9,652 bases of DNA from Micropruina sp. (GTDB taxonomy: Bacteria; Actinomycetota; Actinomycetes; Propionibacteriales; Propionibacteriaceae). How positions within the stretch are numbered: the first letter of the stretch is position 1; each line of letters begins with the position of its first letter. Location: the NCBI GenBank assembly GCA_013693855.1, contig CP059261.1, forward strand, positions 2,642,036 to 2,651,687, in the 5' to 3' direction. The notes beneath the pieces were generated by a model. It was not told the DNA's origin. It ran no database searches and saw only the letters and a program-made list of their open reading frames with translations. The position numbers were made by a program, and so were the translations under genes. Shown one piece after another: positions 1 to 6,594 of this stretch.

Positions 1-195
1 GCACGCGAAGCTGCTGACCTTGACCGGGCTGGAGCCGCGCGTCCGACTCTCAGCACCCTGCCGAGCCTGGTGGCGGTCCCGGTAGCGGGCCAGGCCCGTG
101 GCCTGGCACAGCGGGAGCCTGTGCTGGCGAGTCGCGCCGCCACGATGGTACGAGCGGGCGATGAACTCGGAGCTGATCTGAGTGCGGGTCTTCAT
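1..195 (-). CDS. Unrecognised small protein, 5' part only, runs off the left edge
   Basis: An open frame of 65 codons starts at an ATG whose first base is 195 and stays open to the window edge. A strong Shine-Dalgarno AAGGAG (complement of 202-207) lies 6 bases upstream of this ATG, which decides both start and strand. The product begins MKTRTQISSEFIARSYHRGG and continues with a basic stretch rich in Arg, Gln and His (RLPLCQATGLARYRDRHQAR). No signal peptide, membrane segment or known domain is visible. Codon use has high third-position GC, as expected of a real gene here. It is transcribed away from the polymerase operon and shares the 196-395 intergenic region with it, so a role in the same system is possible but unsupported. 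The function is unknown and the C-terminus is outside the window. Confidence 0.6.
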   Translation of the reverse strand, partial: MKTRTQISSEFIARSYHRGGATRQHRLPLCQATGLARYRDRHQARQGAESRTRGSSPVKVSSFAC

Positions 196-209
196 GTCGA
201 ACTCCTTCG

Positions 210-359
210 ATGTGGCGTGACTCAGGCACCCGGGACAACGCAGGGCGCATCCGGCGCCTGATCGCTCTGCCCGGGGCCGACGCCTCCTCGCGGGTCTCGG
301 GGTGTCTCACGGAGTACGAACTGCGCGGGGAGAACCCCGCCGAATTGGGCTGCCGCTAG
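210..359 (+). CDS. Possible 49-residue ORF in the divergent intergenic region
   Basis: A plus-strand frame from ATG 210 to TAG 357-359 encodes 49 residues, ending in CLTEYELRGENPAELGCR. About 86 percent of codons end in G or C, like the real genes nearby, and the last third reads like normal protein sequence. Against it, no Shine-Dalgarno precedes the ATG, because the purine-rich motif here belongs to the opposite strand, and the ORF is very short. It is in the same frame as the start of the beta-like gene, 36 bases downstream of its stop. It could be a small leader protein, a remnant of an older gene, or chance. I do not recognise it. Confidence 0.25.
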   Translation: MWRDSGTRDNAGRIRRLIALPGADASSRVSGCLTEYELRGENPAELGCR

Positions 360-362
360 GCT
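347..362 (+). promoter_or_regulatory. Weak candidate promoter for the polymerase operon
   Basis: The bases GGGCTGCCGCTAGGCT have a GG (348-349), ten bases, then GC (360-361), the invariant spacing of a sigma-54 -24/-12 promoter. The -12 half is AGGC rather than TTGC, and the -24 half lacks the usual TGGCA. Its last six bases, TAGGCT (357-362), could equally be a sigma-70-family -10 box, but no -35 at 16-18 bases is visible. Either reading places transcription start near 370, about 25 bases before ATG 396. A second GG-N10-GC match, TGGCGTGACTCAGGCA, lies at 213-228. In DNA this GC-rich such matches are common by chance. Confidence 0.15.
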
Positions 363-395
363 CACGCGCAAGGCAGCAAACGAATGGGGGCGTGC

Positions 396-3302
396 ATGAC
401 GACCGATCCGGACGACGCCCCCTCGGTGGGGTCGCCGCGTCGGTCGACGATGCCTGCACAGGCCGCGGAACTGACCGCCGACGAATGCTTGGAACGGCTT
501 GTCGGCGCGATCGCCGCGGTCAGCACGAGCAGGCTGTCCCGCGACGTGGTGGTGACCCACTCCGGCTTCGGCGAACCGGGGTGGAGCAGACTCCGCAACG
601 GGTGGTCCTGGGTCACGTCGGTCATCGTGACCGTCAGTGTCGGCCAGGCGGCGGAGTCGATCGAGCTTTGTGGCCCGCACGTTGGACGCGCACCAACGCG
701 GTCGCCTGCCCGGTAGCTCCCGACGAGGGCGCCGTCCAACCCGGCTGGCATGACGGCCTGTTCCTCGGCAAGCCGCTCGCGACCGGCCACGGTGTCCGGC
801 TGCGCGAAGACATCCACCTGATCTCCCGGCCGGTCAAGCTGATCTCCCCGGCAGACAAGACGACCTCCCAGCCAGCCAAGTATCGATGGAAGTCCGACGT
901 CGTGGTCTCCCCGATGATGGGTGAGGAGGTCTTTGGCCGCTTGGTGGTACCCGCACTGGATGGCAAGGTGCCGGACGCGTACCTCGACAAGGCACTCCAG
1001 GAACGTGTCCGGGAGAAGTTGACGGCCGAGGCGGTCGCCCTGGTCCTTGGCGGGGTGGAGCACCTACCCCCGCTCGTAGAGGATGTGATGGGCTCCCGCG
1101 CCGGCGACGACGAGACCACCACCGACGGCGACCTCGTCCGGTTCTGGAGGGAACGCCCCGACGACCCGCTGAGCCGCAGGAGGCTCCGGTCCGCGTGGCG
1201 GAAATTCAAGGAGGCGTCGGAGCAGGAGGCGTCGGAGGAACCCTGGGCATCGCCGAAGATACTCCCGCCCACGGTCGAGGACATCGGCCTCAACGCCGCC
1301 GAGCTGCGCGCGGCAGAGATCGCCGAGGGGCACCGCCGCCCAACCGGACCGCGGCCGAAAGGAACCGGCTGGTCGGCCCGGACGAGGTGATGGCCGAGCT
1401 GGTCTTCTCCCGCTACCTGCGCCGCGAAGTCAAGGCCTGGCGGGACGACACCAAGTGCGCCAGAGAACTCGCCTTCAGCCTGGGGCGGGCGGCCAAGAGC
1501 GCGCTGGCCCGGCTCTCGCAGGGGAAGGCCGGTGCCTCTGCCGTGGTGACCGGGGTGGACCGCGGCACCACTCTGGCGAGGGTGGAACAATCGGCGCGGA
1601 CCTGCTTCAACGGTTTCCGCGGACTGCCCGCGATCCTGCGCGGACGCGAGGACCTGCGCGACCTGGATCCGGGCTGGCGTGGGGTGTTGTGCCCGGTACA
1701 GACACCTGAATCCACCGATGTGGGGCTCGTCCGCTACACCACGGTGGGGGTACGGGTCGACGCACCCGAGGAGCTGCGGCAGTGGTTCGACCTGTCCGCC
1801 AGTGCGGCACTGATCCCGTTCATCAACCACAACGACCCGGCGCGGGCCTCGATCGGCAGCAAGAACCTGAAGCAGGCGATCCCCGTGGCCGGTGCGGAGG
1901 CACCCTGATCGCGACCGGGTGGGAGCGGGTGCTGGCCCGGGCGGAAGGCGTCTCGACCGCACCCACGGACGGCGTAGTCGCCGCGATCGAGTCGGGGGCC
2001 ATCATCCTGGAGACCGCGGAGGGGCGGGTGCGGGTCGGGTTGGGCGCGCCCTACGTGGATCGCTCAGGCCCCGACAACCAGTGGTGGTCAGATGTCGCCA
2101 CCGGGGAACGGGTGGTTGAGGGCCAGGTGCTCGCGCACGCACCCGATGTGGTGCTCGACCCCGAGACGGGGAACCCGAACTCGCCCTGGGGTTAACGCCC
2201 TGGTGGCGCTCACGCCGTGGCACGGACTCAACTTCGAGGATGCGATCGTCGTCAGTGATTCCTTCGCCGCCCGGATGACCTCGAGGCACATCCTCCGGGT
2301 CGACGAGCCGATCGAACCTGGTGACGATGTCCAGCATGTCGCCAACGTGTTGGTTGGTGTCGGGGGTGGGTCGAGGCTGGCCAGGACCTGGTCACGGTCA
2401 GCGAATGGCGCACGGTGGGCGACCGCCTCGTCCCGCCGCGATCGGTCAAGAGCCCGGTAAGTGGAGAATTCCTCGGCTCGTTCCTCGACGCTCGTCGGTC
2501 CACCGCGAGCTCGCTGATCAGCGTCGAACGCCCGCTCGCGGTCGGCGACAAGCTCAGCAACCGCCATCAGGGCAAGGGTGTGGTCAGCACGATTCTCCCG
2601 GAGGCGGAGATGCCGGTGGTGGAGTTCCCGGACGGCACGACTCGCCCGGCGGAGGTCCTGCTGAACCCCCTCGGGGTACTCCGCCGGCTGAATGTCGGCC
2701 AGTTGTGGGAGATGCACGAGTCGCTGCGCGCAGTGCTGACCGGGAAGGGCCGGCCGGATCCCGTGGGTCGCGCCGTCGCCGACCCCGCCCAACTCTCCCG
2801 TGACCTCGACGAGGCTGACGCCCGCCGGGGCCGACTACCGCTCCTGGCGCCAGACGGCAGGCCGATCGGCGGCAGCGAGGGTGTGGTGGTCGGATGGCAG
2901 TACATCCTCAAGCTCGACCACCTCGCCAGCGGGAAGCTGAGCGTGCGCGGTACCGACCATGCCCGGTCCCCGGTCAGCGGGCAGCCGAGCCAGACCGGCC
3001 GCTATCGCCGCGGCGAGCGGGTGGGCGCCGCGCAGCGCATGGGCGAGATGGAGGTCTGGGCGCTGGAGGCGGCAGACGCCCAGACGGTGCTGCTGGACGC
3101 ACTCACGCAGCGGGCGGGAGCCAGGCCCGAGGAGGCGGACCTGCCGCGGGCCGCGCTTCGCAGCACCCAGGCGCACCTGGCCGTGGCGGGCTACGACCTC
3201 GTCGCCAATGAGTCAAACCGGCACGCCCAGGCGCTGCGATGGGTGAAGCGCGACGAGATTCACCAGCTCATCCCCGCTCACGGGCGAGAGACTCCGGGCT
3301 GA
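396..3302 (+). CDS. Divergent RNA polymerase beta subunit (RpoB-like), about 970 residues, six apparent frameshifts
   Basis: This is the RpoB half of a two-subunit catalytic core for RNA synthesis. Landmarks in the corrected frame: CPVQTPESTDVGLV (433-446), equivalent to RpoB CPIETPEGPNIGLI; LIPFINHNDPARASIGS (from 473), equivalent to LIPFLEHDDANRALMGS; the acidic pair in NFEDAI (614-619); VGDKLSNRHQGKG with both active-site lysines (721 and 729, eight apart as in E. coli 1065/1073); LNPLG; and GEMEVWALEA (from 885) near the C-terminus. Regular RpoB is about 1,150-1,340 residues, so this copy is shortened, and the first 350 residues show little similarity. ATG 396 is chosen for GGGGG five bases upstream and coding-like sequence after it; ATG 384 is an alternative. 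Frames change at about 650-716 (possibly C3 674-676), G4 1327-1330, C3 1903-1905, G4 2168-2171, G4 2188-2191 and G5 2362-2366. Each needs one added base. The family is certain; the N-terminus is not. Confidence 0.88.
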
Positions 3303-3307
3303 AGGAG
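3302..3307 (+). promoter_or_regulatory. Ribosome binding site that sets the beta' start and overlaps the beta stop
   Basis: AAGGAG at 3302-3307 sits 8 bases before ATG 3316, and its first A is the last base of the beta TGA (3300-3302). This shows that beta and beta' are separate but translationally linked genes, rather than a fused beta-beta' polypeptide split by a sequencing error. Confidence 0.7.
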
Positions 3308-3315
3308 TTGCCGGG

Positions 3316-5618
3316 ATGGCGGGACGCCGAGAAATGGCCCCGCATCGGGCGGGAGCCCCCGGGCTGAAGGATCTTATGGCCCTGGCGGAGTGTTACGGCC
3401 CGGAATGGGCTCAGGGACAGTCGCCAAGTTGGAGCCTGCTGCACCCGCTGTATCGGCCCAGACACAAGGACGGCACGGTGCTCCACGGTGACCCCGGCAG
3501 CTTGGACGCCGAAGAGGTTCGCTACGTGATCCCCCTTCCCGAACCTATGCCACACCCCTGGGGACGCGCGAAGCGCACCAGGACGGGCCAGTGGAGGCCG
3601 TCGAACGACCCGAAGCTGGAGCCGATCACGGCGGTTCCAGTGTTGCCGCCGGCCTACCGGATCGCGGGCGCCTCCACCCTTGACCGTCACTACCAGGATC
3701 TCGCCGTCGCGCTCGCCCGGTACGCACGCAACATCGAACGCGCCGATGCCAACGAGGCCGCAGCGCTCGACGAAGACGCGGCGGCCAGGCAACTCGAGCT
3801 GGCTGGGCAGGAGCTCTCGCAAGCCGATCAGCCGGGGCCGGAGAAGAGGCGCGTCCACGCGCAGGCCCTTCGGAAGACGGCCGGTTGGCTGCGAAAATCG
3901 GCGCGGGACCGCTGGGTCGACGCCCAGGCGCAGGTGGAGGCGATCATCGGCGCATCGGTCGACATCGAGGGAAACGAGGTGACGCCCGATCCCGACAGCA
4001 TGCTGGGACGTCTGGCAGGGAAGCGCGGCCTGTTACGCCGCTACCAGCTCGGCCAGTCCGTGACCCACTCCGGTCGGTCCGTGATCGTCCCGGATGTGTC
4101 GCTGCAACCGTTCGAGGTGGGCCTCCCCGCAGCGCTGGCGCAAGGCATCGGGGTCGACCCGGCAGAACCTCTCGGGGATGTCGTTCTGGTGAACCGTCAG
4201 CCCTCCATCCAGCCGTACAACGTGCTGTCGCTGAGGGCACGAGCGACCCCGGCGATGCCGTACGGCTGCATCCGCTGGTCATCGGTGCCCTCGCCGGCGA
4301 CTTCGACGGAGACACCGTCGCCGTTCACCGGCCCATCAGTGATGACGCCCGCAAGCAGTCATGGGAACAGCTCAGCCCACAGGCCAACCTCCGCTCCTCG
4401 GCCAGTCGCCAGCTACTGGCCAAACTCGACCTCGACATCGCCCTGGGGATCCGCCTCCTGATCGCAACGACGGACGGGCGGCGTGAACTGGCCCGAAGGA
4501 CGGGACTTCGGGCTTCAGGCATGGTGAAGAACCCGCCGGAGCCTGTGGAGCTTGCCGAGGCGATCGTCTCGAGGGCGTCAGACCCGCAGGAAGCCGTCCT
4601 TGGCCTGGCAGGTCTGGAGGAAGTGGCCTGGCGGGGAGCGACCGGATGGTCGGTCGGTGCACTCGACCTGTACTCCGGCGGCGAGGGAGGACCCTTCGCC
4701 GAGGCCGTCTCCGCGGGTGTAGCCGGCAAGGAAGGTGCCCGCACCCAGCTGCTGGTCAAGCGCGGCGCCGTCGAGGGAGCCTACCCGGGAACCCCGTGGT
4801 CGACGTGCCGGGCTGCTTCCTCATCGGCCTGACCGACAACGACTACTTCGCCACATCGCCGGGCGCCCTCGCGAGCCTCGCGGAGAAGAAGCTTACCTCT
4901 CCTCACGCCGGGGCGCTCACCAAGACACTCGTCGAGATCGCCGACCAGGTGGTGATCGCCGACCAGAAGTGCGAACTGCCCGACACCCTGCGGTCCCCCT
5001 CACCTGCCAATCCCCGAACGGGGTGTGCGCAGCCTGCTACGGACCGGATCCAGGCACGAACCAGCCACTCACGTCGGGCCGCCGGGTGGGAGTCCTGGCA
5101 GGGCTGCTGATCGGCGCCCGATCCAGCGAACTATCCATGAAGGTGTTCCACGGCGGGGGCCAGACCGGAGACCTCGGCAGCGAGCTGACCACCCTCAAGG
5201 CCCTGTTCGGAAACGGCAAGAGCCGTACCGCCTTCACCCCCGGTGCGCCGCTCAGCCTGCGGCAGTACCTCGACCTCGGTGAGCACCTGGACGACCCCGA
5301 AAAGCGGCTGGAGTACCTGCAACCCGTCGTCGAACGAGCCGTGGAAACCCTCGGCGGCAAGCCCGGCGAGACACCCCGGTCGACGGCGTGCACGTCGCTG
5401 TCGTGCTGCGCCAACTGTACGAAACCTGGCTCGTCCGCGACGAACTGGCCTCAGCCGGACCACCAGGCCCACGCACACTCGCCGATCTCGCCCAGCAGCG
5501 AGGCCGAACCCCGTTCGAACTGGCGACCTCACGCGGATCCCTCCGATGGCTCCAGACCAGCCCGGGCGGCGCGACGGGTGGCGTCCGGACCAGGCTGGCG
5601 ACCGGAGCCGTGCAATGA
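3316..5618 (+). CDS. Short divergent RNA polymerase beta' subunit (RpoC-like), about 768 residues, four apparent frameshifts
   Basis: This is the catalytic partner of the beta-like protein. Landmarks in order: VPVLPP (107-112), as in RpoC PVLPPDLRPL; GKRGLLRRYQLGQSVTHSGR leading into SGRSVI (252-257), the switch-2 region; VNRQPSIQPYNVLSLRA, as in LLNRAPTLHRLGIQAFEP; AGDFDGDTVAVH with the three Mg-binding aspartates 329, 331 and 333 (bases 4299-4313); a bridge-helix equivalent; four zinc-site cysteines 553, 565, 572 and 575, with the C-x6-C-x2-C spacing of E. coli 888/895/898; then VGVLAGLLIG and ELSMKVFHGGG, a trigger loop with Met609 and His613; and VHVAVVLRQL near the C-terminus. Only 106 residues precede VLPP, against about 320 in E. 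coli, so the N-terminal zinc finger, lid, zipper and clamp helices look absent. Frames change at C4 4247-4250, C4 4792-4795 (or C3 4784-4786), C5 4995-4999 and C4 5374-5377. The TGA overlaps the next ATG (ATGA). It contains one rare TTA codon. Confidence 0.9.
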
Positions 5619-6594
5619 GCCCCGACGTCGGCCCGTGGAACGACCCCACCAGGACAACGGGAACGATCACCGGCATCGCCGCCGCGAGAGCGCGGGACCG
5701 CGAGGTAGCCGAGGACGCCGAGCGCATCGTCGACCTCCGCGACGAGATTCCGCTTCCAACCAGGCAGAGCTCCGTGAAGGACAACGCGCCGCCGATCGAC
5801 GAGGTCCCCGAGTCCCCCGCGACGACACCGAAGACCTCCCGATCGCCGACGACGGCGAGCAGGATCCGCCCGACCGCGCCGCAAGCTGGGATCCCTGGGT
5901 CCGCCTGACGATCTTCCGGGACACGTGGGGGCTCAGCTACCACGTGGAACATCCCGACGCGACAAGCCGGGCCATCGAGGAGATCCTGGACGTGCAGGAC
6001 CGAAACTGGGAGAACCTTGCCAGGACCCTGATCGACCTCCAGCACGACGCCCTCGCCTGCCCCACCGCGCTGGAGGCGCTGGAGACGCTCTGGGCGGAAA
6101 CCAAACAAGAGCACCAGCGCTCCGTCGGCCAACTCAGTCGCGACCGGCACTTCGTGATCGGCACCCCGTTCGGCACCGTTCCGCTGGACTTCTTCTTCAT
6201 GGGCCGCCGCACACGCGATCGCAAGGACACCCTCTACGCCGACCTCCGGAAAGTCGGCCAGCACCTCACAGAGACTGGAGCGCAATCGCTGTCAACGCCA
6301 CAACTCCGCGCGCTGCTTCCCCACCTGACCGAGGCCGGGATCGAGTCCACCCGCAAGCACGTTGCCGCACTCATCAAAGTGCTCGCGCAACCACACATTC
6401 TCGCCCGGCACCGCCAATTCTGGCCGCAGACCAGCACCGCCGCGCTCTACGACGATCTGGGGATCATGCCGCACAGCAACGACCGGTCCGCACCGGCCGG
6501 CATCCTTGCGATCCTCGGAGCATTCGAACGCGGCAATCCGGTGCTGGCCCAGGGCGCGGCGCCACGCCTGCCGAGAGAGACCAGAAGACCATGA
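5615..6594 (+). CDS. Sigma-54 (RpoN)-like factor, about 326 residues, one apparent frameshift
   Basis: The start ATG overlaps the beta' stop (ATGA, 5615-5618). The frame changes at C5 5814-5818, where one added C joins PESP to RDDTEDLPIADD. The C-terminal half follows sigma-54 by eye. Residues 95-115 (WVRLTIFRDTWGLSYHVEHP) match the IPD-V-R-V-DG-W-VELN segment. NWENLARTLIDLQHDAL (131-147) matches the TLL-VA-AIV-RQ-DFL helix. RDRHFVIGTPFGTVPLDFFF (176-195) matches the NKY-QTPRGIFELKFFF segment. SLSTPQLRALLPHLTEAGI (225-243) matches LSD-KI-ELL-EEGI. STRKHVAALIK (245-255) occupies the position of the RpoN box ARRTVAKYRE. An acidic stretch at 62-93 resembles region II. The Gln/Leu-rich region I and most of the core-binding domain are missing; typical RpoN is 430-500 residues. 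Its place between a polymerase core and a sigma-54-type activator strongly supports the assignment. The alternative is an unrelated helix-turn-helix protein. Confidence 0.68.

Noticed and set aside
104..119. TGGCAC followed by GC at sigma-54 spacing
   Set aside because: The -12 half is GAGC, and it lies inside the minus-strand coding region almost 280 bases before ATG 396, so it is probably chance.
634..1962. Long open frame on the minus strand (442 codons)
   Set aside because: It is opposite the beta-like gene. Its product is low-complexity Arg/Pro/Gly-rich and matches no family; it is a shadow of high-GC coding on the plus strand.
396..5618. Fused beta-beta' polymerase polypeptide
   Set aside because: The beta frame ends in TGA 3300-3302, and an AAGGAG Shine-Dalgarno with ATG 3316 at proper spacing follows, so two genes are more likely.
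396..5618. Ordinary housekeeping rpoB-rpoC
   Set aside because: Both products are far too short, lack the rifampicin region and the beta' N-terminal zinc finger and clamp, and are followed by sigma-54-like and AAA+ genes.
5131..6285. Long minus-strand open frame (384 codons)
   Set aside because: It runs antisense across the beta' and sigma-like genes, whose motifs are unmistakable or strong on the plus strand. No ribosome site or family motif is seen.
4735..6594. A single 619-codon plus-strand frame
   Set aside because: It is a composite: the middle of beta', then out-of-frame sequence, then the sigma-like C-terminus. The real genes switch frames at C runs and meet at the ATGA 5615-5618.
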